In this document: positions 27,093-35,591 of the stretch, in pieces
Numbering within the stretch: the stretch's first letter is position 1
Layout of the letters: the number at the start of each line of letters is the position of its first letter
Origin: Oceanobacter sp. 1_MG-2023
GTDB lineage: Bacteria; Pseudomonadota; Gammaproteobacteria; Pseudomonadales; Oceanobacteraceae
Reading direction: 5' to 3'
Assembly (NCBI RefSeq): GCF_030689025.1
Contig: NZ_JAUYWA010000001.1
Coordinates: 1 to 64,000, forward strand
Length of the DNA: 64,000 bases
The notes under the pieces: model-generated
The model's database searches: none
Seen by the model: the letters and a program-made list of their open reading frames with translations, nothing else
Told to the model about the DNA's origin: nothing
Program-made: the position numbers and the translations under genes

Positions 27093-29744
27093 TTAAACCG
27101 TGGTTGGGTCAGCTTTGTTTTCATCAATACCCATCTTGGCGCGGACTTTTGGCAACTCGGCAGCATCAAACTTGCCTTGTTTTGCCAATTCTGTCAGTGC
27201 TGCCAGAACAACGAAGCTACGGTCCACTTCAAAGAAGTGACGCAGTTTCTTACGGGTGTCAGAGCGACCGAAACCATCGGTTCCCAGTACTTTGTAGCTT
27301 GTGGATATGTATCCGCGCAATTGCTCGCCATAGGTCTTGATGTAATCCGTGGCAAGAATAACCGGGCCATCTGCCTCAGCCAGCTGTTGGGTAATGTAAG
27401 GTACCCGTGCTTCTTTCTCGGAGTTGATCATGTTGTAGCGTTCACAGGCCTGACCATCACGGGTCAGCTCGTTCACACTGGTCACACTCCAGATATCGGA
27501 TTCAACACCAAAGTCTTCACGCAGAATGTCAGCCGCGGCTTCCACTTCACGCAAAATGGTACCGGACCCCATCAGCTGAACCCGGGCAGCGTCGGATTTT
27601 TTACCTTCTTTCAGCTTGTACATGCCTTTGATAATGCCTTCCTCGGCACCAACAGGCATTGCCGGATGAACGTAGTTTTCGTTCATGGCGGTGATGTAGT
27701 AGAAGCAGTTTTCCTTGTCTTCGTACATGCGTTTCATGCCGTCCTGGATAATAACGGCCATTTCAAAGCTGTAGGTAGGATCATAGGATTTGCAGTTGGG
27801 AATGGTATGGGCCATCAGATGGCTGTGACCATCCTGGTGCTGCAGACCTTCACCGTTCAGCGTGGTACGACCAGCGGTGGCACCAATCAGGAAACCACGA
27901 GCCTGGATATCGCCCGCCAACCAGGCCAGATCCCCAATACGCTGGAAGCCGAACATGGAGTAGAACACGTAGAACGGCACCATGGCGCAGTTGCTGTTGC
28001 TGTACGCAGTTGCCAGCGCGACCCAGGCAGACATGGCACCGGCTTCGTTGATGCCTTCCTCCATGATCTGGCCTTTCTTGTCTTCTTTGTAGTACATGAT
28101 CTGGTTGGAATCGTGAGGCGTGTATTTCTGCCCGGCTGAGGAGTAAATACCCAGCTGGCGGAACATGCCTTCCATACCAAAGGTACGCGCTTCATCTGGC
28201 ACAATCGGTACGATACGCTTGCCGACTTCCTTGTCTTTCACCAGCTGCGACAGTACCCGCACAAACGCCATGGTGGACGATTGTTCACGTTCACCAGAGC
28301 CAGTCAGCTGACCCTTGAAGGCTTCCAGCGGTGGTACTTTCAAAGCATCAAAATCGACGCGGCGTGACGGTACAACACCGTTGAGCTTGTCGCGACGTTC
28401 TTTCATGTATTTCATTTCAGGGCTGTCTGGTGCTGGACGGTAATAAGGTACCTTGGTCAGCTCATCATCAGACAACGGAATACCGAAACGATCACGGAAT
28501 TGCTTCAGCGAGTCCTTATCGAGTTTCTTCACTGAGTGCGTCGGGTTGGCGGCTTCGCCGGCATCCCCCAAACCATAACCCTTGACGGTTTGAGCCAGAA
28601 TCACCGTCGGTGATCCTTTGTTGGCCATGGCTTCTGCGTAAGCGGCGTACACCTTGAACGGATCATGTCCACCACGGTTCAGCTTGAAGATGTCTTCATC
28701 AGACATGTCCGAAACCAGTTCCAGCAGCTCAGGATATTTGCCAAAGAAATGCTTGCGGGTATAAGCGCCGCCGTTGGCTTTATAATTCTGTAATTCGCCG
28801 TCACAGACTTCATCCATGCGTTTTTGCAGCAGGCCGGTCTTGTCTTTTTCCAGCAGAACGTCCCAATGACGTCCCCACACCACCTTGATGGTATTCCAGC
28901 CAGCGCCACGGAAAACGCCTTCCAGCTCTTGCATGATTTTACCGTTACCGCGCACCGGTCCATCCAGGCGCTGCAGGTTACAGTTGATCACGAATACCAG
29001 GTTTTCCAGTTGTTCACGGCCCGCCAGTGAGATCGCACCCAGTGTTTCCGGCTCGTCACACTCGCCATCCCCCAGGAATGCCCAGACTTTACGATCACCA
29101 CGGGAAACCAGATCACGGGCAGACAGGTAACGCATGACGTGCGCCTGATAAATCGCCTGAATCGGGCCAAGACCCATGGAAACCGTTGGGAACTGCCAGT
29201 AATCCGGCATCAGCCAGGGGTGTGGATAGGAGGACAGGCCTTCACCGTCGACTTCACGGCGGAAGTTATCCAGCTGTTGTTCATCCAGACGCCCTTCCAG
29301 GTAGGAACGGGCGTAAATACCAGGGGATGAGTGACCCTGGAAGTAGATCAGATCACCCAGATGGCCGTCATCGTTGCCACGGAAGAAATAGTTGAAACCG
29401 ATGTCATACAAGGTGGCAGCTGAGGAGAACGAGGCAATATGACCACCGAGGCCTTCATCGTTGTCGTTGGCACGCATTACCATGGCCAGGGCATTCCAGC
29501 GAACCAGCGAACGGATGCGGCGTTCCATAAACAGGTCGCCCGGCATACGGCGTTCTTTATCAACCGGAATGGTGTTGCGATACGGTGTGGTGATCGCTGC
29601 TGGCAAGGTGACACCTTTCGCCAAAGCGTGGTCAAACATGGCCTTCAGCAGGAAAGCCGCGCGCTCGGGGCCAGCATGGCGAATGGTTGCGTGGAGTGAG
29701 TCGAGCCATTCTTGTGTTTCGTAGATATCGACATCTTGTGTCAT
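27093..29744 (-). CDS. aceE: Pyruvate dehydrogenase E1 (homodimeric)
   Basis: An 883-residue thiamine-diphosphate-dependent E1 component that decarboxylates pyruvate and acetylates the lipoyl domains of AceF; E. coli AceE is 887 residues. The ThDP motif is GDGECDEPETLG through NCNLQRLDGPVRG. Other family stretches are GLGGHIASFSSAATLYDIGFN, GHSSPGIYARSYLEGR and ATAGRTTLNGEGLQHQDGHS. It is first in the aceEF operon. Unlike the E. coli arrangement there is no pdhR gene directly upstream; the PdhR-like gene is about 8 kb away beside the lactate operon. I see no full PdhR box upstream, only an ATTGGT half-site near 29943-29950. Confidence 0.97.
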   Translation of the reverse strand: MTQDVDIYETQEWLDSLHATIRHAGPERAAFLLKAMFDHALAKGVTLPAAITTPYRNTIPVDKERRMPGDLFMERRIRSLVRWNALAMVMRANDNDEGLGGHIASFSSAATLYDIGFNYFFRGNDDGHLGDLIYFQGHSSPGIYARSYLEGRLDEQQLDNFRREVDGEGLSSYPHPWLMPDYWQFPTVSMGLGPIQAIYQAHVMRYLSARDLVSRGDRKVWAFLGDGECDEPETLGAISLAGREQLENLVFVINCNLQRLDGPVRGNGKIMQELEGVFRGAGWNTIKVVWGRHWDVLLEKDKTGLLQKRMDEVCDGELQNYKANGGAYTRKHFFGKYPELLELVSDMSDEDIFKLNRGGHDPFKVYAAYAEAMANKGSPTVILAQTVKGYGLGDAGEAANPTHSVKKLDKDSLKQFRDRFGIPLSDDELTKVPYYRPAPDSPEMKYMKERRDKLNGVVPSRRVDFDALKVPPLEAFKGQLTGSGEREQSSTMAFVRVLSQLVKDKEVGKRIVPIVPDEARTFGMEGMFRQLGIYSSAGQKYTPHDSNQIMYYKEDKKGQIMEEGINEAGAMSAWVALATAYSNSNCAMVPFYVFYSMFGFQRIGDLAWLAGDIQARGFLIGATAGRTTLNGEGLQHQDGHSHLMAHTIPNCKSYDPTYSFEMAVIIQDGMKRMYEDKENCFYYITAMNENYVHPAMPVGAEEGIIKGMYKLKEGKKSDAARVQLMGSGTILREVEAAADILREDFGVESDIWSVTSVNELTRDGQACERYNMINSEKEARVPYITQQLAEADGPVILATDYIKTYGEQLRGYISTSYKVLGTDGFGRSDTRKKLRHFFEVDRSFVVLAALTELAKQGKFDAAELPKVRAKMGIDENKADPTTV

Positions 29745-30191
29745 ACGGAACTCCCATCTTCTTATTCATGCGCCCGGATCAGGCGCGGGTGACGGCCTTG
29801 TGAGCCTGGCAGCCCCTAAAATCTGGTCTTGTCTACTGTCTCTTTATACGTATTTGAACGTATGGGCAAGTGACGACAACGGACGCTGTTTTACAGGCTG
29901 AAAATTCTTGGTCTCTGGTCGTAATACCCAGTCAGTCTAGAGTACCAATCCCAAGTGACGGGCGACAGTCTGCCGTGTCACAAACAAGAAAACAACGCCT
30001 TCTCGTAATTTTTTTACAAAAAGGGTTGTTTATTTCAATCCTGGATAAGCCGACATCAAAAAACAAAATACAGCGCTAAACAGCCCATGATCACTGAACT
30101 ATAAGCATGGAAAATGACGATAATCACCTAAAACTATAGTTGATTTTGATACCAGAATCGATTTCAGAATAATATTTCAGGCACGTTTCAA
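29745..30191. other. 447-bp interval between aceE and the AraC-type gene
   Basis: This holds the leftward promoter and leader of aceE. An ACGTAT direct repeat (ACGTAT-TTGA-ACGTAT) occurs at about 29848-29863, and an A/T-rich stem with AAACAAC and GTTGTTT arms around 29991-30035. The 3' end near the AraC-type stop is AT-rich. No gene and no full PdhR box were found. Confidence 0.5.
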
Positions 30192-31181
30192 CTAACTACT
30201 GGTAAATAATTTACCGCGCACTTTTTTACGGAACTCGCCGGGTGTTTGTCCCTGCAGGCGACGAAAGATCCTGATAAAGTAACTGCTGTCACCAAATCCC
30301 AACTCCTGGGCGATATCCGCCACCGATAAATTGCTGTGCTGCAACAATTCCCTCGCCGCCTGGCAGCGAATGGCTTGCTGGTACACCAGCGGTGTCACCC
30401 CCACGACCTGTTTGAAGCGGCGCATGAATTGCCGCTCACTCAAACCGGCCTTGTCTGCGAGCTGGGCCAATGAAAAAGGTTCCCGCAAGTACTGACGCAT
30501 CCAGCCCTGAACCAGCGCAATACTTTCATCAGCATGATGGGAGTCTTCCCCGTCAGAGTACACCCGGTTTTCAAACGGCTGCCGTACCTCCGGTGAAAAC
30601 TGCTGCTCAATCTGTAACGCCATATCCCGCCCCCAGGTCTGACCGATAAAATGAATCACCATGTCTGCCCCGGAGTTAACACTGGCAGCGCAATAAATAC
30701 GCCCGGCCTGAGTCAACAAATGCTGTCGTTGCAACAAAACGTCTGGGTAATCAGCCGCAAAACGATCCTGATAATGCCAATGGGTAGTGGCTGGCTTGCC
30801 ATCAAGGATGCCACTGGCAGCCAGCAGACAAACCCCGGTGCCAACGGAAATCACACTGGCCCCCTGTCGGTATTGCTCAGCAATCCAGCGAATCACACTG
30901 CCGTGTGTCTGCAAGACACGTCGCGGATTGCGCCACAGGGCGGGCACCACCACCAGACTGGTTGATTCAATATCCGCCAGCGCCCGGTCCGGGCAAAGCT
31001 TGAGTCCTCCCAGACTCACCACATCTCCCGGCCTGGCAACCCCGGTCTCAATATGGAAGCTGACATTACCCTGACGAGCGACCTGCAAACGGGCGCGTAC
31101 GGCCTCCAGCATCTCAATCGGAATGGCAATACTGGAGGCCAACATCTGATCAACCAGCAGTACCGTCACATGTTGCAACAA
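30192..31181 (-). CDS. GlxA-family AraC-type transcription regulator
   Basis: A 329-residue regulator with an N-terminal DJ-1/PfpI-like (class I amidotransferase-like) domain, residues about 5-175, and a C-terminal AraC double helix-turn-helix. The first domain has SVGTGVCLLAASGILDG, where the usual nucleophile-elbow Cys region is kept as GTGVC. The second has LAQLADKAGLSERQFMRRFK and VADIAQELGFGDSSYFIRIF followed by GQTPGEFRK. GlxA-type regulators often control nitrogen-compound catabolism. Here it is divergent from fabY, so control of fabY or autoregulation is possible but unproven. Confidence 0.88.
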   Translation of the reverse strand: MLQHVTVLLVDQMLASSIAIPIEMLEAVRARLQVARQGNVSFHIETGVARPGDVVSLGGLKLCPDRALADIESTSLVVVPALWRNPRRVLQTHGSVIRWIAEQYRQGASVISVGTGVCLLAASGILDGKPATTHWHYQDRFAADYPDVLLQRQHLLTQAGRIYCAASVNSGADMVIHFIGQTWGRDMALQIEQQFSPEVRQPFENRVYSDGEDSHHADESIALVQGWMRQYLREPFSLAQLADKAGLSERQFMRRFKQVVGVTPLVYQQAIRCQAARELLQHSNLSVADIAQELGFGDSSYFIRIFRRLQGQTPGEFRKKVRGKLFTSS

Positions 31182-31273
31182 AGTGTCTCCCCCATATCAT
31201 TGAAAATGGCATTATTGTTTTATCTTTTGTCTATATTAATCTACTTGATCGAATTTCTATCCCCTTAAGATAG

Positions 31274-31285
31274 GGAAAATTTTCC
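31274..31285. promoter_or_regulatory. 12-bp palindrome in the AraC-type/fabY divergent region
   Basis: GGAAAATTTTCC is a perfect palindrome located 13 bases before the fabY ATG in a 117-bp AT-rich divergent region. It is close to the ribosome site and could be an operator; binding protein unknown. Confidence 0.45.
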
Positions 31286-31298
31286 AGGGGTCTCAACT

Positions 31299-32996
31299 AT
31301 GAAAAATCTGGCAGTCATCACCGGCTTTGGCGGCATCAACGCCGCAGGCCGCAGTTCAGGCCACCACGCATTCCGTCGTATGATCTTTGAATCATTGACA
31401 GGGGCCAAACGCGAACAAACCCTCACCAGCCTCGCCAGCCTGATGGCCACCAGCGATGAGCACACTATTCTGAACGGCACACTGGTTCGCGAATGGGACA
31501 ACGTGTCATGGGATGCCAAGGCCGTGCCCTTCCACAAACCATTTAAAGATGAAGAAGGCAACCCCTGCTGGCGTCTGACGCACAAGCGCTTACCGGTACA
31601 AAGTGCCGGGCAATTGCCACTGGGTTTTGACCCGGCCACTCTGTACCGCTCATTACACCACCCCCGGGGCTTGCAAATGGCGGTCTATGGCGCATCCGAT
31701 GCATTGGGATCGCTGGGCATTGAATGGGAAACCCTGTGCCAACAGGTAGGCCCTGATGAGATTGCTGTTTACGCTGGTTCTTCCATGGGCCAACCTGATG
31801 CGACCGGCAACGGCGGCATGATGCAAGCGGCATTGCTGGGTAAGCGCACGTCATCCAAACAATGCGCCATGAGCATGAGCCAGATGCCCGCCGACTTTAT
31901 TAACGCCTATGTCCTTGGCAACGTGGGCACCACTGGCTGCATGACCGCCGCTTGCGCCACCTTCCTGTACAACCTGCGCCTTGCCAAAGACGATATCGAA
32001 AGCGGCAAGCGCCGTATTGTGATTGTCGGTAATTCAGAAGCCCCCCTGATGCCTGAAATCGTCGAAGGCTACAATGCCATGACGGCATTGGCGTCCGAAC
32101 ACAAATTACGGGATCTCGACAAGGTCGCAGACACCGAAGACGCTGACTTCCGCCGCGCCAGCCGTCCATTTGGTGAAAACTGTGGCTTTACCCTGGCTGA
32201 ATCGGCACAGTTTTTTATTCTGACCGATGATAAATTGGCGCTGGAACTGGGGCTGAATATCCATGGCAGCATCGGTGACGTACAGATCAATGCCGATGGT
32301 TATAAAAAATCCATTTCCAACCCGGGCATCGGTAACTACCTGACCATGGGTAAAGTCGTCGCCAATGCCCGCCGCCTGCTCGGTGATGATATCTTGCGCA
32401 ACGGCAGCTTTGTCCATGCCCATGGCAGCAGCACACCGCAGAACCGGGTGACGGAATCCCATATTTACCAGCAGCTTGCCGGGGCCTTCAAACTGGAAAA
32501 CTGGCCAATCACAGCCGTCAAGGCATACGTGGGCCACTCCCTCGCTGCAGCCTCAGCAGATCAGCTCACCGCAACGCTGGGTACCTGGTCCGAAGGCGTG
32601 ATTCCCGGCATCAAAACCGTACACACCATTGCCGACGACGTACACCAACAGCAGCTCGAGTTTGTCTTGCAAGACAAGCCGGTTGACCCGGCAGAACTCC
32701 CAGTGGCCTTTATCAATGCCAAGGGCTTTGGTGGCAACAATGCATCCGCCATGATTATATCCCCAGCCCATACCCGGCAATTAATAGAACAGCGCTACAG
32801 CACAAACGAGATCAACCGCTATTGGCATCGTAACGAACTAGTGGTAGAAACGGCGTACCAATACGATAAGGATGCGATCGCAGGTAAAACCCGGCCACGT
32901 TATCACTTCGGTGAACAGGTGTTAGGCCCGGACGACCTGACCATCAGCGATGAGGAAATTTATATCTCCGGGTGGGACAAACCTGTCTCTCTCTGA
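31299..32996 (+). CDS. fabY: Beta-ketoacyl-ACP synthase FabY
   Basis: A 565-residue condensing enzyme of the FabY type, which in Pseudomonas aeruginosa starts fatty-acid synthesis by condensing acetyl-CoA with malonyl-ACP. Family features: VITGFGGINAAGRSSGHHAF at the N-terminus, active-site Cys 219 in TAACATFLYN, HAHGSSTPQNRVTES with the first catalytic His, GHSLAAASADQLTATLG with the second, and NAKGFGGNNASA. It lacks an insertion of some 60-70 residues seen, as I recall, in the N-terminal part of the P. aeruginosa protein. It is divergent from the GlxA-type regulator, and monocistronic. Confidence 0.85.
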   Translation: MKNLAVITGFGGINAAGRSSGHHAFRRMIFESLTGAKREQTLTSLASLMATSDEHTILNGTLVREWDNVSWDAKAVPFHKPFKDEEGNPCWRLTHKRLPVQSAGQLPLGFDPATLYRSLHHPRGLQMAVYGASDALGSLGIEWETLCQQVGPDEIAVYAGSSMGQPDATGNGGMMQAALLGKRTSSKQCAMSMSQMPADFINAYVLGNVGTTGCMTAACATFLYNLRLAKDDIESGKRRIVIVGNSEAPLMPEIVEGYNAMTALASEHKLRDLDKVADTEDADFRRASRPFGENCGFTLAESAQFFILTDDKLALELGLNIHGSIGDVQINADGYKKSISNPGIGNYLTMGKVVANARRLLGDDILRNGSFVHAHGSSTPQNRVTESHIYQQLAGAFKLENWPITAVKAYVGHSLAAASADQLTATLGTWSEGVIPGIKTVHTIADDVHQQQLEFVLQDKPVDPAELPVAFINAKGFGGNNASAMIISPAHTRQLIEQRYSTNEINRYWHRNELVVETAYQYDKDAIAGKTRPRYHFGEQVLGPDDLTISDEEIYISGWDKPVSL

Positions 32997-33189
32997 CCCC
33001 TTCGGGCGTCAGTGACGGTTTTCTGCCCGGGACAGAAGCCCTGGATCAGGGGAAGATTGGCGAGCAACCGCCCCTGAATTCTCCAGCAGCCAGGCAAAAT
33101 CTGACAAATTTGCGGCAAAAACCTCATTGCTGAAAGAAAATGATCAGTAGACTATCGGACCGATTCACATACTCAGGCCACAGAAAAAA

Positions 33190-33720
33190 ATGGACTACAA
33201 GATTATCTTTGGCGGGCAAGTAGGCGCGGGGAAAACCACCGCAATTGCCGCCATTAGCGATGTACCGGTTGTTAAAACCGAAGCCAAGGCCAGCGATGAC
33301 GTTGCATTACGCAAAGACACCACCACGGTGGCAATGGATTATGGTCTTATCAATCTGCCTGGTGGGGAAAAAGTCCACTTGTTTGGTACTCCCGGCCAGA
33401 CACGTTTCAGTTTTATGTGGGACGTCCTGACCGTCGGTGGTCTGGGGCTGGTATTACTGATCGATAACGTGTCAGAAAACCCGATCGATGACATGGTGGT
33501 TTATATCGATGCATTCCGTAAATTCATCGATAACAACGCACTGGTAGTCGGCATTACCCGTATGGATATTTCTGCCACACCACCGCTGTCAGCCTACATC
33601 AACAAACTGCAGGAAATGGGCATCAATGCGCCCGTCTATGAAGTCGATGCCCGTAAATCAGAAGACGTCGAAGTCATGCTGATGAGCATGCTCTCGATTC
33701 TGGAACTGGGCCTCAAGTAA
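33190..33720 (+). CDS. Small Ras-like GTPase (COG2229 / CvnD-like)
   Basis: A 176-residue cytoplasmic GTPase. The P-loop is GGQVGAGKTT (residues 8-17), the switch II motif is FGTPGQTRF, where Gly replaces the Asp of the classical DxxG as in the COG2229 family, and TRMD occupies the G4 (NKxD) position. These proteins resemble MglA of Myxococcus and the CvnD GTPases of Streptomyces conservons. The next well-supported gene encodes a roadblock protein, the usual partner (MglB/CvnB) that regulates nucleotide state. No histidine kinase or DUF742 protein of a full conservon is present. Confidence 0.85.
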   Translation: MDYKIIFGGQVGAGKTTAIAAISDVPVVKTEAKASDDVALRKDTTTVAMDYGLINLPGGEKVHLFGTPGQTRFSFMWDVLTVGGLGLVLLIDNVSENPIDDMVVYIDAFRKFIDNNALVVGITRMDISATPPLSAYINKLQEMGINAPVYEVDARKSEDVEVMLMSMLSILELGLK

Positions 33721-33789
33721 ATGAAAGACCAACCTTGCCGGGTACTCAGCCCTGATAAACGACGCCGATCCCAGAAGGAAGTTAAATAA
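33721..33789 (+). CDS. Possible 22-codon ORF coupling GTPase and roadblock genes
   Basis: An ATG directly follows the GTPase stop (TAAATG) and opens a 22-codon frame (MKDQPCRVLSPDKRRRSQKE..., basic) whose TAA shares its last base with the roadblock ATG (TAAATAATG). The perfect tiling is visible, but there is no ribosome site of its own and the length is short, so it may be a chance frame or a coupling leader. Confidence 0.25.
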   Translation: MKDQPCRVLSPDKRRRSQKEVK

Positions 33790-34178
33790 TGAACGATGCA
33801 GCACCTCATCCTGAAGCGAAACAGATTTTTACTGTTTTAAGCGACATGATTACCAACTCTGAGGGAGCCATATTGGCTACCGCAGCCATGACAACTGATG
33901 GCCTGATCATTTCTTCAGCTCTGGGAAAGGGCATTGACAGCGATATATTTGCTGCCATGAGCGCCTCCTTGCTGGTATTGGCGGAACGCGCCTCCCAGGA
34001 GGTTGATATTGGCGAGCTGAATCAGGTGATGGTCATGGGCAGCCAGGGAGTCATGCTATTGACCCATATCGGCCTCAACGCCGTACTGGCGGTATCAACA
34101 ACGCCTTCGGCCAATCTCGGTATGGTATTGCAAGAAACATCCACCGCAGTCAATGCACTGCATGACCTGCTTGGCTAG
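33789..34178 (+). CDS. Roadblock/LC7-domain protein
   Basis: A 129-residue protein made of one roadblock/LC7 fold. Hallmarks are the first helix with VLSDMITNSEGAILATAAMTTDGLIISSAL, the MSASLLVLAERASQEVD helix and the strand GVMLLTHIGLNAVLAV followed by LGMVL. Such proteins bind small GTPases as activators or scaffolds. It is preceded by AGAAGGAAG as ribosome site and lies 68 bases after the GTPase gene, so the pair is very probably one unit. The process controlled is unknown. Confidence 0.85.
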   Translation: MNDAAPHPEAKQIFTVLSDMITNSEGAILATAAMTTDGLIISSALGKGIDSDIFAAMSASLLVLAERASQEVDIGELNQVMVMGSQGVMLLTHIGLNAVLAVSTTPSANLGMVLQETSTAVNALHDLLG

Positions 34179-34284
34179 CCCGATTCCCTGCAGCCACCCA
34201 ACCAAAGAGTCTGCGTCCGGACTTGCTTTGTAACCACCATCGCACTAGTGTCTGCAAAACCAACCGATTCAGGAACAGCACCAC

Positions 34285-34566
34285 ATGATCAAGGTTATTA
34301 TCGATCGTCGTATCGCGGACGATATGGAATCGACCTATGAAGATGCCATCAAACAAACGCTGCAAGCCATCCTTGAAGCTCCGGGCTATGTCTCCGGGGC
34401 CTCTTACAAAGACGCCAAGGATAGCCGTCATCGCATTATTATTACCAACTGGAAAAGCCTGAGAGACTGGGAAGCCTGGGCCATATCCAGTGAACGCAAA
34501 AGAGTTATCGCTGCAATCCAGCCGATCCTGATGCGCGAAGAACGGTTCAGCATTCTGACTGCCTGA
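34285..34566 (+). CDS. ABM-fold (antibiotic biosynthesis monooxygenase-like) protein
   Basis: A 93-residue ferredoxin-like dimeric alpha-beta barrel protein. The pattern MIKVIIDRRIADDM, then APGYVSGASYKDAKDSRHRIIITNWKSLRDWEAW, fits the ABM/YgiN-type family; TNWKSLRDWEAW is the most family-like part. Such proteins range from heme-degrading and quinol monooxygenases to non-catalytic binding proteins; no heme ligand is obvious here. It follows the roadblock gene by 106 bases and may be its operon mate. It is convergent with the hydrolase gene, with one base between stop codons. Confidence 0.75.
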   Translation: MIKVIIDRRIADDMESTYEDAIKQTLQAILEAPGYVSGASYKDAKDSRHRIIITNWKSLRDWEAWAISSERKRVIAAIQPILMREERFSILTA

Positions 34567-34567
34567 G

Positions 34568-35230
34568 CTATCTCCCCAGGCGTTCAGCAAGCCGCTGCTG
34601 CATCCATGTCACGGTGGCGTCCAGCGCTTCATCCAGCAAATCCTCGCGGCTTTTTCCCGAACGCCTGGTCGGCTGGAAATCATGATCCCCACTCTCCAGC
34701 CAGTGCAGCTCAATAGTGCCCGGCCAGGATGATGCAGCGAATAATGGCTGGATTTCCGCCGCTCGGCCAAACGGATCCCGACTGCCCTGGAAAATCATCA
34801 AAGGCACCTGGATCTGTTCAAAATGCTGGACCCTGAGCTGGTGCGGTTTACCTGTTGGATGAAAGGGATAACCCAGTACACTGACGGCCAATACATTGGC
34901 TGGCATACCATCAGACGCCGCCAGCATGGAAGCAATACGCCCGCCCATCGATTTACCAACAATCACCACTGGCTTCCCAAGCGCCTCAACGACCTCGCGC
35001 AACTCCACAACCAGACCGGCCACTGCTGGCGGTGGACGACGCTTGCCCGCAGCCCGAGCCTGGATCATATAATCAAATTCAACACCGATAACGGTCAGTC
35101 CCCGGGCTTCAAAACCCGCTTTTGCCGCGACCAAAAAACCGGAATCAAGGCCTGCACCCGCCCCATGAACCAGTACAACAACCGGATCAGACGGTTTTTT
35201 TACTGTTTTGCTATAATTTTTAGCGGTCAT
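34568..35230 (-). CDS. Alpha/beta hydrolase, KANL3/Tex30-like family
   Basis: A 220-residue alpha/beta hydrolase. The oxyanion region is VVLVHGAGAGLDSGF, the nucleophile elbow is GKSMGGRIAS (Ser), the acid lies in FQGSRDPFG and the catalytic His in ESGDHDFQP. This motif set resembles the bacterial homologues of KANL3/Tex30. The substrate is unknown. The region upstream (toward 35591) is shared with the divergent ccoN gene. Confidence 0.8.
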   Translation of the reverse strand: MTAKNYSKTVKKPSDPVVVLVHGAGAGLDSGFLVAAKAGFEARGLTVIGVEFDYMIQARAAGKRRPPPAVAGLVVELREVVEALGKPVVIVGKSMGGRIASMLAASDGMPANVLAVSVLGYPFHPTGKPHQLRVQHFEQIQVPLMIFQGSRDPFGRAAEIQPLFAASSWPGTIELHWLESGDHDFQPTRRSGKSREDLLDEALDATVTWMQQRLAERLGR

Positions 35231-35591
35231 TTAGTGTTACCACTTTGGTCTCAAGTTCCATTTTCCGCTACTCGTTGGTGATCGTTTTTGGCTTCATTGC
35301 GTTAAGTCAAGATCAGGAAAGACACCCGCCTTATCATAACCGACACCGCCATAAACGCCGTATCACCGGTATTTATAACGGATAACAGCCCGAATAACAG
35401 TCGAGCAGGCCATATCATTTAATGATATTAATTCTCAATTACAATGGGCAATCAGGGTACATTCTGCGAATGTTATATCCCTGAAATATCAGACAGTTGC
35501 CGGACGTTTATTGCAAAGCGGCAATAACCACCCGATAATGTGTCGCCAAAATTTAGAACCCTCAATCCCACGCTGTTATTGGAATCCAATC
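35231..35591. other. 361-bp divergent interval, hydrolase gene / ccoN
   Basis: No gene is seen. It must contain the ccoN promoter and probably the hydrolase promoter. A palindrome and a Fur-box-like sequence at 35412-35437 are described separately. I found only degenerate matches to an Fnr/Anr box (TTGAT-N4-ATCAA), for instance near 35307-35320, so Anr control is expected from family knowledge but not shown by the sequence. Confidence 0.5.
35412..35437. promoter_or_regulatory. Overlapping palindrome and Fur-box-like site upstream of ccoN
   Basis: ATATCATT-T-AATGATAT (35412-35428) is a perfect 17-bp palindrome. Overlapping it, TGATATT-A-ATTCTCA (35423-35437) matches the 7-1-7 Fur consensus (TGATAAT-N-ATTATCA) at 12 of 14 positions. 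The site lies about 155-180 bases before the ccoN ATG. Iron control of a heme-rich oxidase would be plausible. Confidence 0.5.

Noticed and set aside
27177..28139. 320-codon rightward frame inside aceE
   Set aside because: Antisense to aceE, which is continuous and matches its family end to end.
29930..29990. PdhR box upstream of aceE
   Set aside because: An ATTGGT half-site and a separate GACCAAG are about 30 bases apart, which does not fit the 17-bp operator.
33000..33030. Terminator after fabY
   Set aside because: The CTGAC...GTCAG stem has an internal mismatch and no T run, so it does not meet the criteria for an intrinsic terminator.
35300..35500. Anr/Fnr box upstream of ccoN
   Set aside because: Candidates near 35307-35320 and 35480-35490 have wrong spacing or only one good half; control by Anr is expected from family knowledge but not shown by the sequence.
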